A stretch of 24,025 nucleotides of DNA from CANQBR01 sp964641395 (GCA_964641395.1 CAZXKQ010000028.1:1-24025), one strand, 5' to 3'; counted from the first letter of the stretch, positions 4,935 through 13,576 are shown. The notes: generated by a model from the letters alone, not told the origin. Numbers and translations are program-made.

Positions 4935-7040
4935 GTGGGAAGACAAATTCCGCTTGAAAGAACTAGAAACATAGGCATCATGGCCCACATTGATGCCGGC
5001 AAGACCACTACCACCGAGCGCATCCTGTTTTACACTGGCAAGACCCACAAAATCGGCGAGGTTCACGAAGGTGCTGCTACCATGGACTGGATGATACAGG
5101 AGCAGGAGCGGGGTATCACCATTACCTCCGCCGCCACCACCTGTTATTGGAACGGCTCCCAGCAGCAGTACGACAAGCACCGTATCAACATTATCGACAC
5201 CCCTGGCCACGTAGACTTTACAGTAGAAGTAGAGCGCTCCCTGCGGGTGCTGGACGGCAGCGTGGCGGTGTTCTGCGCCAAAGGCGGCGTGGAGCCCCAG
5301 TCCGAGACCGTTTGGCGCCAGGCAGACAAGTACCATGTGCCCCGCTTGGCCTATGTGAACAAGATGGACATCACCGGCGCGGACTTCTACAACGTGGTGC
5401 AGATGATGAAGGAGAGGCTGGGCTCTAACGCCGTGCCCATCCAGCTGCCCATCGGCTTCGAAGACAGCTTTGAAGGGATTATCGACCTGGTGAAGATGCA
5501 GGCCATCGTCTACGACGACGTGCTGGGCAAGGAGGAGGAGTTCATCCCCATCCCTGCCGACATGCTGGCCAAGGCCAAGGAATACCGGGCCGCCCTGGTG
5601 GAGGCTGTGGCAGAAGGCGACGACGAGCTGATGCTGAAGTACTTGGAGGGCGAAGAGCTGACTGAGGAAGAGCTGATGGCGGGCATCCGCCGCCAGACCA
5701 TCGCCTGCAAGATGAACCCGGTGTGCTGCGGTTCTTCTTACAGGAACAAGGGGGTGCAGCCCCTCTTGGACGCAGTCATCGCCTACATGCCTGCTCCCAC
5801 CGACGTCCCCCCTATCAAGGGGCTGAACCCGGCCACCGGCGACGAGGATCAGCGGCCCTCCAGTGACGAGGCCCCCTTCTCCGCCCTGGCCTTCAAGATT
5901 ATGACCGATCCCTTCGTTGGCAAACTGGCCTTCTTCCGGGTATATTCCGGCACCCTCACCGCTGGCTCCTATGTGTACAATTCCACCAAGGGCAGGCGGG
6001 AGCGCATCGGCCGCATCCTGCAGATGCACGCCAACCACAGGGAGGAGATCCAGCAGGTTTACGCCGGCGACATCGCCGCCGCCGTAGGCTTGAAGGACAC
6101 CACCACCGGCGACACCCTCTGCGATGAGAAGGACGAGATCATCCTGGAGTCCATGGTCTTCCCCGACCCGGTCATCTCCGTGGCCGTGGAGCCTAAGACC
6201 AAGATCGACCAGGACAAGATGGGCCTGGCCCTGGCCAAGCTGGCCGAGGAAGACCCCACCTTCCGGGTGCACACCGACCAGGAAACTTCCCAGACCATCA
6301 TCTCCGGCATGGGCGAGCTGCACCTGGACATCATCATCGACAGGCTGCTGCGGGAGTTCAAGGTGGGCTGCATCGTGGGCAATCCCCAGGTGGCCTACCG
6401 GGAGACCATCCGCAAGGCGGTGAAGGCGGAGGGCAAGTTCATCCGCCAGACCGGCGGCAAGGGCCAGTACGGCCACTGCTGGCTGGAGCTCACCCCCAGG
6501 CAGCCGGGGGAAGGCTTCCTCTTCGAGAACAAGATCATCGGCGGCGTCATACCTAGGGAGTACATCCCCGCCATCGAGGCCGGCGTGAAGGAGGCCATGG
6601 AGAGCGGCGTAGTGGCCGGCTACCCCATGGTGGACATCGGTGTCAGCGTCTACGACGGCTCCTTCCACGAGGTGGACTCCTCCGAGATGGCCTTCAAGAT
6701 TGCCGGCTCCCTGGGCTTCAAGGCAGGGGCGGAAAAGGCCAACCCCGTCATCCTGGAGCCGGTGATGAAGGTAGAGGTGCTGGTCCCCGAAGCCTACATG
6801 GGGGACGTAATCGGCGACATCAACTCCCGCCGGGGCCGGATCAACAGCATGGAGCCCCGCAACGGCGTCCAGGTCATCGACTGCTTCGTGCCCCTGGCGG
6901 AGATGTTCGGCTATGCCACCGACCTCCGCTCCAAGACCCAGGGCCGGGGCAACTACTCCATGGAAGTGGACCACTACGAAGAGGTGCCGAAGAATATCTC
7001 TGAGGCCATCGTAGCCAAGAACAAAGGTGTTAAAGCTTAA
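4935..7040 (+). CDS. fusA: Translation elongation factor G
   Basis: A 701-residue translational GTPase that drives tRNA-mRNA translocation and, with RRF, ribosome recycling. The G motifs are intact: AHIDAGKT (17-24), RGITITSA (59-66, switch I), DTPGH (88-92) and NKMD (142-145). Domains II to V follow with expected landmarks, including the domain IV segment GGKGQYGHCWLE around 504-515. Its length is typical of bacterial EF-G. The start is GTG at 4935, preceded by AGGAGG; family N-termini align well at this point. It lies 33 nt after rpsG and 48 nt before tuf, as in most bacteria. Confidence 0.98.
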   Translation: MGRQIPLERTRNIGIMAHIDAGKTTTTERILFYTGKTHKIGEVHEGAATMDWMIQEQERGITITSAATTCYWNGSQQQYDKHRINIIDTPGHVDFTVEVERSLRVLDGSVAVFCAKGGVEPQSETVWRQADKYHVPRLAYVNKMDITGADFYNVVQMMKERLGSNAVPIQLPIGFEDSFEGIIDLVKMQAIVYDDVLGKEEEFIPIPADMLAKAKEYRAALVEAVAEGDDELMLKYLEGEELTEEELMAGIRRQTIACKMNPVCCGSSYRNKGVQPLLDAVIAYMPAPTDVPPIKGLNPATGDEDQRPSSDEAPFSALAFKIMTDPFVGKLAFFRVYSGTLTAGSYVYNSTKGRRERIGRILQMHANHREEIQQVYAGDIAAAVGLKDTTTGDTLCDEKDEIILESMVFPDPVISVAVEPKTKIDQDKMGLALAKLAEEDPTFRVHTDQETSQTIISGMGELHLDIIIDRLLREFKVGCIVGNPQVAYRETIRKAVKAEGKFIRQTGGKGQYGHCWLELTPRQPGEGFLFENKIIGGVIPREYIPAIEAGVKEAMESGVVAGYPMVDIGVSVYDGSFHEVDSSEMAFKIAGSLGFKAGAEKANPVILEPVMKVEVLVPEAYMGDVIGDINSRRGRINSMEPRNGVQVIDCFVPLAEMFGYATDLRSKTQGRGNYSMEVDHYEEVPKNISEAIVAKNKGVKA

Positions 7041-7088
7041 AATCACTATAAACCCCCATCATCATGCACATTAAGGAGGAATAGCAAA

Positions 7089-8279
7089 ATGGCAAAGGCA
7101 AAATACGAAAGAACCAAACCCCATCTGAATATCGGCACCATCGGTCACGTTGACCATGGCAAGACCACCCTCACCGCCGCCATCACCAAGGTGCTGGCTG
7201 CCAGGGGCCAGGCCCAGTTCATGGACTACTCCATGATCGACAAGGCCCCTGAGGAGAGGGAGCGGGGCATCACCATCAACACCGCCCATGTAGAGTACGA
7301 GACTGACAAGCGCCATTACGCCCATGTAGACTGCCCAGGCCACGCCGACTATGTAAAGAACATGATCACCGGCGCAGCCCAGATGGACGGCGCCATCCTG
7401 GTGGTATCCGCCGCTGACGGCCCCATGCCCCAGACCCGTGAGCACATCCTCCTGGCCCGCCAAGTAGGCGTTCCCGCCATGGTAGTGTACCTGAACAAGA
7501 CCGACATGGTGGACGATCCCGAGCTGCTGGAGCTGGTAGAGATGGAAGTTAGGGAGCTGCTCACCGACTACGAATTCCCTGGCGACGACATCCCGTTTAT
7601 CGCCGGCTCCGCCCTCAAGGCCCTGGAAGGGGACCCTGCCGAGCAGGCCAAGATTTTGGAGCTGATGGACGCTGTTGACAGCTACATCCCCCTGCCCGCC
7701 CGTGCTACCGACAAGCCCTTCCTGATGCCTGTAGAGGACGTGTTCACCATCACCGGCCGCGGCACCGTGGCTACCGGCCGTGTTGAGCGTGGCACCGTGA
7801 AGGTTGGCGATACGGTAGAGATCGTAGGCATGAAGGACTACAAGAAGGCTACCGTAGTTACCGGCGTAGAGATGTTCCGCAAACTGCTGGACGAGGCCGT
7901 AGCCGGCGACAACATCGGCTGCCTGCTGCGGGGCATCGACCGCAAGGAAGTTGAGCGGGGCCAGGTTCTGGCCAAGCCCAACACCATTCATCCCCACACC
8001 AAGTTCAAAGGCGAAGTTTACGTCCTGACCAAGGAGGAGGGCGGCCGTCATACCCCCTTCTTCAACGGCTACAGGCCTCAGTTCTACTTCCGCACCACCG
8101 ACGTAACCGGCGTAACCAACCTGCCTGAGGGCACCGAGATGGTAATGCCTGGCGATAACGTAACCATGACCATCGAGCTGATTACCCCTATCGCCATCGA
8201 GAAGGGCCTGCGTTTCGCCATCCGCGAGGGCGGCCGCACCGTAGGCGCCGGCGTAGTATCTGAGATTATCGAAGACTGA
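7089..8279 (+). CDS. tuf: Translation elongation factor Tu
   Basis: A 396-residue EF-Tu, the GTPase that delivers aminoacyl-tRNA to the ribosomal A site. Motifs are GHVDHGKT (19-26), RGITINTAHVEYE (59-71, switch I), DCPGH (81-85) and NKTD (136-139), followed by beta-barrel domains II and III. Length and sequence are standard. AAGGAGG precedes ATG 7089. A strong terminator directly downstream separates it from the S10 genes, so tuf closes the str transcript. No second tuf copy is visible in the window. Confidence 0.98.
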   Translation: MAKAKYERTKPHLNIGTIGHVDHGKTTLTAAITKVLAARGQAQFMDYSMIDKAPEERERGITINTAHVEYETDKRHYAHVDCPGHADYVKNMITGAAQMDGAILVVSAADGPMPQTREHILLARQVGVPAMVVYLNKTDMVDDPELLELVEMEVRELLTDYEFPGDDIPFIAGSALKALEGDPAEQAKILELMDAVDSYIPLPARATDKPFLMPVEDVFTITGRGTVATGRVERGTVKVGDTVEIVGMKDYKKATVVTGVEMFRKLLDEAVAGDNIGCLLRGIDRKEVERGQVLAKPNTIHPHTKFKGEVYVLTKEEGGRHTPFFNGYRPQFYFRTTDVTGVTNLPEGTEMVMPGDNVTMTIELITPIAIEKGLRFAIREGGRTVGAGVVSEIIED

Positions 8280-8308
8280 GTCTGAGCCTTAAGCAAGGTT
8301 CCCTTTCA

Positions 8309-8349
8309 GGTGTGAGGGGGACCGGGTGCCCCCCTCACGCCTTTCTTTC
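8309..8349 (+). terminator. Intrinsic terminator after tuf
   Basis: GGTGTGAGGGGG (8309-8320) pairs with CCCCCTCACGCC (8330-8341) with a single G-T wobble and a nine-base loop, followed by TTTCTTTC. The 12-bp stem is strong. It implies that the str genes and the S10 genes are at least partly separate transcripts. Confidence 0.87.
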
Positions 8350-8470
8350 GTCAACAGGTTTAGAGCATGGTCCTGCGATGAGGCGGAAGGTTGCTTGACC
8401 CTTGGGGCCAAGGTGTTTCCGCGGAGTATGTCCGTTCATAGAAACTGGGCGCATAGGAGGAAGTATATTA
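8350..8470 (+). promoter_or_regulatory. Leader region of the S10 operon, promoter not resolved
   Basis: This 121-nt stretch must contain a promoter for the S10-spc-alpha genes if the tuf terminator is efficient, but I cannot find a convincing one. TTGACC (8395-8400) looks like a -35 box, yet no -10 box lies 16 to 18 bp downstream. A small hairpin CCTTG-GGGC-CAAGG (8400-8413) is present. The SD AGGAGG (8455-8460) of rpsJ has a 10-nt spacing. Expression may depend on read-through or on a non-consensus promoter. Confidence 0.35.
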
Positions 8471-8782
8471 ATGGCAACGTCACAAAAGATCAGGATCCGC
8501 CTGAAAGCTTATGACCACAAAGCACTGGATCAAAGTGCCATGAAGATAGTAGAGACCGCTAAGAGGACTGGTGCCCTGGTGTCTGGGCCCATCCCCCTGC
8601 CTACGGAAAAGAACGTTTACACCATCCTGCGTTCTCCCCACGTCAACAAGGACTCTCGTGAACAGTTCGAGATGCGCACTCATAAAAGATTAGTAGACAT
8701 CATTGAACCTACCGCTAAGACCGTAGACGCCTTGATGCGTCTGGATCTTCCTGCCGGTGTGGACATCGAAATAAAACTGTAA
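8471..8782 (+). CDS. rpsJ: 30S ribosomal protein uS10 (NusE)
   Basis: A 103-residue uS10, first gene of the S10 operon. It begins MATSQKIRIRLKAYDH and contains the VSGPIPLPTEKN loop (37-48) and the RSPHVNKDSREQFEMRTHKR segment (54-73). uS10 belongs to the 30S head and also acts as NusE in transcription antitermination with NusB. The start is ATG 8471 with AGGAGG at 8455; an upstream in-frame ATG at 8402 would add 23 unrelated residues and is rejected. rplC follows after 15 nt. Confidence 0.98.
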   Translation: MATSQKIRIRLKAYDHKALDQSAMKIVETAKRTGALVSGPIPLPTEKNVYTILRSPHVNKDSREQFEMRTHKRLVDIIEPTAKTVDALMRLDLPAGVDIEIKL

Positions 8783-8797
8783 GGAGGAGGTGCGAAA

Positions 8798-9442
8798 ATG
8801 GCTAAAGGTATCCTAGGCAAAAAGCTGGGCATGACCCAGATTTTTACCCCAGACGGCAAGCTGCTGCCTGTGACCGTAGTGGAAGCAGGCCCCTGCGTAG
8901 TGCTGCAGAACAAGACCGAGGACAAGGACGGCTACAACGCCGTACAGCTGGGCTTCGGCCAGGTCAAGGAAAAGCACGTGACCAAGCCCTTGCTGGGCCA
9001 TTTTAGCAAGGCCGGCGTCAGCCCGGTGAAGTTCATCCGGGAACTGCGGCTGGCCGCTCCCTCCGCCTATGCGGTGGGCGATAAAATCACGGCCGAGATC
9101 TTCGCCGCCGGGGAGCTGATCGACGCTTCCGGCGTCTCCCGGGGCAAGGGTTTCGCAGGCACTATCAAGCGCCACAACTTCGCTAGAGGACCGATGAAGC
9201 ACGGCTCTAAGTCCCATCGGGAGCCTGGCTCCATGGGCCCCATGCATTCTGGCCCCGGCGGCCGGGTCATCAAGGGCAAGAAGCTGCCCGGCCGGATGGG
9301 CGGCGCCAACGTAACCGTGCAGAGGCTTACCATTGCCCGGGTTGACGCAGAGCGCAACCTGATCCTGATCAAAGGCGCCATCCCCGGCGCCACAGGCTCC
9401 TTCGTAGTGCTGAAGGAAACCTGCAAACCCAGCAAGAAGTAG
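8798..9442 (+). CDS. rplC: 50S ribosomal protein uL3
   Basis: A 214-residue uL3, an early 50S assembly protein near the peptidyl-transferase centre. It begins MAKGILGKKLGMTQIF and carries the central KGFAGTIKRHNFARGPMKHG region (about 117-136) and the PGRMGG loop (164-169) that reaches into the ribosome core. Length is standard for Bacillota. AAGGAGGAGG precedes ATG 8798. It lies 29 nt before rplD. Confidence 0.98.
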   Translation: MAKGILGKKLGMTQIFTPDGKLLPVTVVEAGPCVVLQNKTEDKDGYNAVQLGFGQVKEKHVTKPLLGHFSKAGVSPVKFIRELRLAAPSAYAVGDKITAEIFAAGELIDASGVSRGKGFAGTIKRHNFARGPMKHGSKSHREPGSMGPMHSGPGGRVIKGKKLPGRMGGANVTVQRLTIARVDAERNLILIKGAIPGATGSFVVLKETCKPSKK

Positions 9443-9471
9443 GCCTAGCGCAAGAAAGGAGGCTGCATCTA

Positions 9472-10098
9472 ATGCCGAAGTTGTCAGTGTATAACATGGC
9501 CGGCGAAGTGACCGGTGAAATAGAGCTAAATGATGCCGTATTCGGCGTCGTATTCAATGGGCCGGTGGTGCACCAGGCCGTAGTAAGGCAGCTGGCCAAT
9601 CAGCGCCAAGGCACCTCTTCCACCAAGACCAGGGGCATGGTCAGCGGCGGCGGCCGCAAGCCCTGGAAGCAGAAGGGCACCGGCCACGCCCGCAGCGGCT
9701 CCAACCGTTCTCCCGTCTGGGTAGGGGGCGGCACGGTCTTCGGGCCCCATCCCCGCAGCTACACCCAGAAGATGACCCGCAAGGCCCGCCGGCTGGCCCT
9801 GCGCTGCTGCCTGTCTGTGAAGGTGGCCGACCAGGAGCTGGTAGTAGTGGAGGGGCTGGGCTTTGAGGCTCCCAAGACCAAGAGCGCGGTAGCCTTCCTG
9901 AAGGCCTTCCAGGCCGCCGAGGCCAAGGCCCTCTTCATCACCGACGGCAGCTGCCCCAACCTGGAGCTGTGCGTGCGGAACCTGCCCAAGGTGAAGGCCA
10001 TCACCAACCTGGGCCTCAACTGCTACGACATACTCAACAGCAATAAGATCTTCCTGGCCAAGGAAGTAGTGGAAAAGATCGAGGAGGTGCTCGCATAA
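9472..10098 (+). CDS. rplD: 50S ribosomal protein uL4
   Basis: A 208-residue uL4. The long basic loop with RGMVSGGGRKPWKQKGTGHA (residues 54-73) lines the nascent peptide exit tunnel, where macrolide resistance changes map in other species; the loop looks normal here. In E. coli L4 represses the S10 operon, but the known L4-binding leader is not recognisable in this window. SD AAAGGAGG precedes ATG 9472. The stop codon shares one base with the start of rplW (TAATG), so the two are translationally coupled. Confidence 0.97.
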   Translation: MPKLSVYNMAGEVTGEIELNDAVFGVVFNGPVVHQAVVRQLANQRQGTSSTKTRGMVSGGGRKPWKQKGTGHARSGSNRSPVWVGGGTVFGPHPRSYTQKMTRKARRLALRCCLSVKVADQELVVVEGLGFEAPKTKSAVAFLKAFQAAEAKALFITDGSCPNLELCVRNLPKVKAITNLGLNCYDILNSNKIFLAKEVVEKIEEVLA

Positions 10099-10388
10099 TG
10101 GCTGCCGATCCCCGGGACCTGCTGCTGAGGCCCGTCATCACCGAAAAGACCTCGGCTATGCAGCAGCAGAACAAGTACACCTTCAGGGTGCCCCTGACTG
10201 CTAATAAGATCCAAATCCGCCAGGCCGTAGAGGCCGTCTTCCACGTGAAGGTGGAAGCCGTCAACACTATCCGGGTGCTGGGCAAGACCAAGCGCATGGG
10301 TAGGAATGTAGGCAAACGTTCCGATTACAAGAAAGCAATCGTCAAGCTGGCCGCCGGCCAGACGATACCGCTCTTTGAAGGAATGTAA
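10098..10388 (+). CDS. rplW: 50S ribosomal protein uL23
   Basis: A 96-residue uL23, standard length. It contains LLRPVITEKTSAMQQQNKY (residues 8-26) and the RVLGKTKRMGRNVGKRSDYKK loop (residues 60-80). uL23 sits at the tunnel exit and is the docking site for trigger factor and the signal recognition particle. It starts within the rplD stop codon (TAATG) with GAGGAGGTG of the rplD tail serving as SD. Confidence 0.97.
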   Translation: MAADPRDLLLRPVITEKTSAMQQQNKYTFRVPLTANKIQIRQAVEAVFHVKVEAVNTIRVLGKTKRMGRNVGKRSDYKKAIVKLAAGQTIPLFEGM

Positions 10389-10414
10389 GAGACGCAATTA
10401 GGAGGTAAGTTTAC

Positions 10415-11245
10415 ATGGCTATTAAAAGCTTTAATCCGTATACCCCTTCCAGGCGCTTCATCACCGTGTCTGCCTTCGAAGAGATTACGACTGATAAACC
10501 CTACCGCCCCCTCACCGCCAAGCTGGTGCGCAAGGCCGGCCGCAACAACACCGGCAAGATGACCGTCAGGCACCAGGGCGGCGGCGTAAAGAGGCAGTAC
10601 CGCATCATCGACTTTAAGCGCAACAAGGACAAGGTGCCGGCCAAGGTGGCCACCATTGAGTACGATCCCAACCGCAACGCCCGCATCGCCCTGCTGAACT
10701 ACCGGGACGGGGAGAAGCGCTACATCCTGGCCCCCCTGGGCCTGAAGGTGGGGGACATCATCGAAAGCGGCGAGCAGGCCGACATCAAGACCGGCAACTG
10801 CCTGCCCCTGAAGAACATCCCCCTGGGCACCATGGTGCACAACGTGGAGATGAAGATCGGCAAGGGAGGCCAGATGGCCCGCAGCGCCGGCGCCGCCGTG
10901 CAGCTGATGGCCAAGGAAGGGGACTACGCCCTGCTGCGGCTCCCCTCCGGCGAAATCCGCAAGGTGCACATCAACTGCCGGGCCACCATCGGCCAGGTGG
11001 GCAACATCGATGCAGAGAACATCTCCATCGGCAAGGCCGGCCGCAGCCGCTGGCTGGGCATCCGTCCCACCAACAGAGGCGTGGTTATGAATCCTAACGA
11101 CCATCCCCACGGCGGCGGCGAAGGCCACTCCCCGGTGGGCCGCAAACGGCCTGTCACTCCTTGGGGCAAGTGCGCCTTCGGTACCCGTACCCGTAAGGAG
11201 AAGAAGGGCAGCTCTAAGCTGATCCTGAAGCGCAGGTCTAATTAG
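10415..11245 (+). CDS. rplB: 50S ribosomal protein uL2
   Basis: A 276-residue uL2, one of the most conserved ribosomal proteins, needed for subunit association and peptidyl-transferase activity. It starts MAIKSFNPYTPSRRF, has the RNNTGKMTVRHQGGG region (about 43-57), and the C-terminal segment NPNDHPHGGGEGHSPVGRK (226-244). The conserved histidine of the HGGGEG loop is present. SD TTAGGAGG precedes ATG 10415. The first codons are AT-rich compared with the body of the gene, as in many genes here. Confidence 0.98.
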   Translation: MAIKSFNPYTPSRRFITVSAFEEITTDKPYRPLTAKLVRKAGRNNTGKMTVRHQGGGVKRQYRIIDFKRNKDKVPAKVATIEYDPNRNARIALLNYRDGEKRYILAPLGLKVGDIIESGEQADIKTGNCLPLKNIPLGTMVHNVEMKIGKGGQMARSAGAAVQLMAKEGDYALLRLPSGEIRKVHINCRATIGQVGNIDAENISIGKAGRSRWLGIRPTNRGVVMNPNDHPHGGGEGHSPVGRKRPVTPWGKCAFGTRTRKEKKGSSKLILKRRSN

Positions 11246-11273
11246 GAGCATGTAGGGAAAGGAGGCTAACCTA

Positions 11274-11552
11274 GTGTCCAGATCAGTTAAAAAGGGACCT
11301 TTCGTCCAAGAAAGCCTGTTAAAGAAAATCGACGCCCTGAACGCCGCTAACGATAAAAAAGTTGTGAAGACCTGGTCTCGCAGCTCCACCATCCTGCCGT
11401 CCTTCGTGAGCCACACCATCGCCGTCCACGACGGCCGCAAGCACGTGCCCGTCTTCATCACCGAGGACATGGTAGGCCACAAGCTAGGCGAGTTCGCACC
11501 CACCCGTACTTACCGGGGCCATGCGGACAAGAGCACCAACGTGAAGAAGTAG
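11274..11552 (+). CDS. rpsS: 30S ribosomal protein uS19
   Basis: A 92-residue uS19 of normal length in the 30S head, where it contacts uS13 and the 50S A-site finger. It starts MSRSVKKGPFV and contains KTWSRSSTILPSFVSHTIAVH (residues 31-51) and the KLGEFAPTRTYRGHA end. It uses a GTG start at 11274, fixed by AAAGGAGG upstream and the family N-terminus. rplV follows after 19 nt. Confidence 0.97.
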   Translation: MSRSVKKGPFVQESLLKKIDALNAANDKKVVKTWSRSSTILPSFVSHTIAVHDGRKHVPVFITEDMVGHKLGEFAPTRTYRGHADKSTNVKK

Positions 11553-11571
11553 GGGAAGGAGGGTACGAGAA

Positions 11572-11907
11572 ATGACAGAAGCCAAAGCTATTGCTAAGTA
11601 CGTCCGCATCGCCCCCCGCAAACTGCGCATCGTCATCGACCTGATCCGGGGCAAGTCCGTGGGTGAGGCCTTCGCGATCTTGCAGTTCACCCCCAAGATC
11701 GGCTCCGAAGTGATCACCAAGGTCCTGCGCAGCGCGGTTGCCAACGCCGAGCACAACTTCCAGATGGACGCGGACAAGCTGGTAGTGTCCAGCTGTTATG
11801 TAGACGCAGGTCCTACCTTGAAGCGCATCCATCCCCGCTCCCGTGGCCAGGCCTTCAAGATCTTGAAGCGCTCCAGCCATGTGACCGTAGCAGTCAGCGA
11901 GAAGTAA
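11572..11907 (+). CDS. rplV: 50S ribosomal protein uL22
   Basis: A 111-residue uL22. Typical landmarks are AKYVRIAPRKLRIVIDLIRGK (residues 8-28) and the beta-hairpin DAGPTLKRIHPRSRGQA (about 78-94), which extends into the exit tunnel. Changes in that hairpin give macrolide resistance in other species; no deletion or insertion is apparent. AAGGAGGG precedes ATG 11572. It lies 23 nt before rpsC. Confidence 0.97.
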   Translation: MTEAKAIAKYVRIAPRKLRIVIDLIRGKSVGEAFAILQFTPKIGSEVITKVLRSAVANAEHNFQMDADKLVVSSCYVDAGPTLKRIHPRSRGQAFKILKRSSHVTVAVSEK

Positions 11908-11930
11908 CAGCTTAAAGGAGGGAAACGATA

Positions 11931-12599
11931 GTGGGTCAGAAAGTACATCCCCATGGCTTGCGGGTTGGCATCATCAAAACATGGGATTCCAAATGGTTTG
12001 CTGGCAAAGAATACGAAAAGTTCCTGCTGGAAGATATTAAGATCCGGGAGTTCATCAAAGAGAAGCTCTTCCTCTCCGGCATCTCCAAGGTAGAGATAGA
12101 GCGGGCGTCCAACAAGGCCCGCATCAGCATCTACACCGCCAAGCCGGGCATGGTCATCGGCCGGCAGGGCAGCAACATCGAGCTGCTGAAGACCGACCTG
12201 AAGAAGATGACTGAGAGCAGCATCGACATCAACATCGTAGAGGTCAAGACCCCTGACCTGGACGCCACCCTGGTGGCCGAGAACATCGCCGCCCAGTTAG
12301 AGCGCCGTATCGCCTTCCGCCGGGCCATGAAGCAGTGCGTAGGCCGCTCCATGCGCATGGGGGCCAAGGGCATCAAGATCCAGTGCGGCGGCCGCCTAGG
12401 CGGGGCCGAGATCGCCCGCAGCGAAAGCTACAGGGAGGGGAGCATCCCCCTGCACACCCTGCGGGCCGACATCGACTACGGCACTGCCGAGGCCCACACC
12501 ACCTACGGCCGCATCGGCGTCAAGGTGTGGATCTACAAGGGCGAGGTCCTGCCTGAGGGCAAAGAGGCAGCCAAGCCTGCCCGGTCAAAGGAGGCATAA
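11931..12599 (+). CDS. rpsC: 30S ribosomal protein uS3
   Basis: A 222-residue uS3 with an N-terminal segment (MGQKVHPHGLRVGI), a KH domain around 40-110 containing the GMVIGRQGSNIELL type GxxG loop, and a C-terminal domain with SRSESYREGSIPLHTLRADI-like sequence. With uS4 and uS5 it forms the mRNA entry channel and its helicase activity. The start is GTG 11931 behind AAAGGAGGG. The last codons contain AAAGGAGG, which serves as the SD of rplP 6 nt downstream. Confidence 0.97.
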   Translation: MGQKVHPHGLRVGIIKTWDSKWFAGKEYEKFLLEDIKIREFIKEKLFLSGISKVEIERASNKARISIYTAKPGMVIGRQGSNIELLKTDLKKMTESSIDINIVEVKTPDLDATLVAENIAAQLERRIAFRRAMKQCVGRSMRMGAKGIKIQCGGRLGGAEIARSESYREGSIPLHTLRADIDYGTAEAHTTYGRIGVKVWIYKGEVLPEGKEAAKPARSKEA

Positions 12600-12605
12600 A
12601 GCGAG

Positions 12606-13058
12606 ATGTTACTACCTAATAGAGTTAAGCACCGTAAGCAACACAGAGGCCGCATGACCGGCCGGGCCCATCGGGGCACCACCCTGGCCCACGGGGACTA
12701 CGGCCTGGTGGCCTTGGAGCCGTCCTGGATCACCAACCGGCAGATAGAGGCAGCCCGTATCGCCATGACCCGTTACATCAAGAGGGGCGGCCAGGTGTGG
12801 ATCCAGATCTTCCCGGACAAGCCGGTGACGGCCAAGCCTGCCGAGACCCGTATGGGCAGCGGCAAGGGCTCCCCTGAGTACTGGGTGGCCGTGGTAAAGC
12901 CGGGCCGCATCCTCTTTGAGATGAACGGCGTTACCGAAGATATAGCGAAGGAAGCCATGCGCCTAGCCAGCCATAAGCTGCCTATCAAGTGCAAGTTTAT
13001 CAGCAGGGCCAGCCAGGAGGCGGAGGCTGCTGAGCAAGCAAAGGGTGGTGAAGCTTGA
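12606..13058 (+). CDS. rplP: 50S ribosomal protein uL16
   Basis: A 150-residue uL16 starting MLLPNRVKHRKQHRGRM. It contains GRAHRGTTLAHGDYGLVA (residues 19-36) and the loop FPDKPVTAKPAETRMGSGKG (69-88), which holds the conserved arginine modified by YcfD in some bacteria and approaches the A-site tRNA. The usual length is 137 to 145 residues; this protein has a short extra tail rich in Ala and Glu (about 138-150). Its stop overlaps the start of rpmC (TGATG). Confidence 0.97.
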   Translation: MLLPNRVKHRKQHRGRMTGRAHRGTTLAHGDYGLVALEPSWITNRQIEAARIAMTRYIKRGGQVWIQIFPDKPVTAKPAETRMGSGKGSPEYWVAVVKPGRILFEMNGVTEDIAKEAMRLASHKLPIKCKFISRASQEAEAAEQAKGGEA

Positions 13059-13252
13059 TGAAAGCTAAGGAAATCCGCGAATTTACAGCCGAGGAGCTGA
13101 CCAGCAAGCTGGCCGGCCTGAAAGAAGAATTATTCAACCTGCGTTTTCAATTGGCTACCGGTCAGTGCGAGAACCCCATGAAGATCCGGGAAGTCAAAAA
13201 ATCCATCGCCCGCATCAAGACCATCCAGCGGGAACGGGAATTGAAAGCCTAG
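13058..13252 (+). CDS. rpmC: 50S ribosomal protein uL29
   Basis: A 64-residue uL29, two long helices at the tunnel exit next to uL23. It starts MKAKEIREFTAEEL and has the LKEELFNLRFQLATGQ signature (residues 22-37). I chose ATG 13058, which overlaps the rplP stop as TGATG; a TTG one codon upstream (13055) would add a single Met and is less likely. GGGTGGTGAAG of the rplP end provides a weak SD, so coupling to rplP is probably important. Confidence 0.95.
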   Translation: MKAKEIREFTAEELTSKLAGLKEELFNLRFQLATGQCENPMKIREVKKSIARIKTIQRERELKA

Positions 13253-13282
13253 GACGGCGCTGGGAACGAGGAGGAAGTAGTT

Positions 13283-13543
13283 GTGACTGAAGAGAGAAAT
13301 GCCCGCGTTACCCGTGTGGGCAAGGTTGTCAGCGATAAGATGCAGAAGACCGTGGTAGTGGCCGTAGAGCGCTTCGTTCCCCATCCCCTCTACAAGAAGG
13401 GCGTGGAGAAGACCATCAAGTTCAAGGCCCACGACGAGAATAACGACGCCCATGTAGGCGACGTAGTGCGCATTATGCAGACCAGGCCCCTTTCAAAGGA
13501 GAAGTGCTGGCGGGTTGTGGAAATCTTGGAACGGGTGAAGTAA
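13283..13543 (+). CDS. rpsQ: 30S ribosomal protein uS17
   Basis: An 86-residue uS17 with an OB fold, an early 16S rRNA binder in the 30S body. The core GKVVSDKMQKTVVVAVERFVPH (about 13-34) and the C-terminal IMQTRPLSKEKCWRVVEI (64-81) are typical. The start is GTG 13283 with GAGGAGG upstream. Length is standard. It lies 33 nt before rplN. Confidence 0.96.
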   Translation: MTEERNARVTRVGKVVSDKMQKTVVVAVERFVPHPLYKKGVEKTIKFKAHDENNDAHVGDVVRIMQTRPLSKEKCWRVVEILERVK

Positions 13544-13576
13544 GGGACCGGCTAGAGACGGCGAGGAGGTAAATCC

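Noticed and set aside
4911..7046. Long antisense reading frame (711 codons) opposite fusA
   Set aside because: It mirrors fusA codon by codon, has a low-complexity His/Gly/Val/Leu/Asp composition and no family similarity. It arises from GC-rich third positions of the real gene.
7047..7052. TATAAA between fusA and tuf as a tuf promoter
   Set aside because: The matching -35 position reads AAGGTG, which is not promoter-like; tuf is more simply expressed from the str promoter.
8395..8432. TTGACC with TATGTC as an S10 operon promoter
   Set aside because: The spacer would be 26 bp, far outside the 16 to 18 bp range.
10325..11503. Antisense reading frame (392 codons) opposite rplB and rpsS
   Set aside because: A shadow of certain ribosomal genes, with no SD and biased composition.
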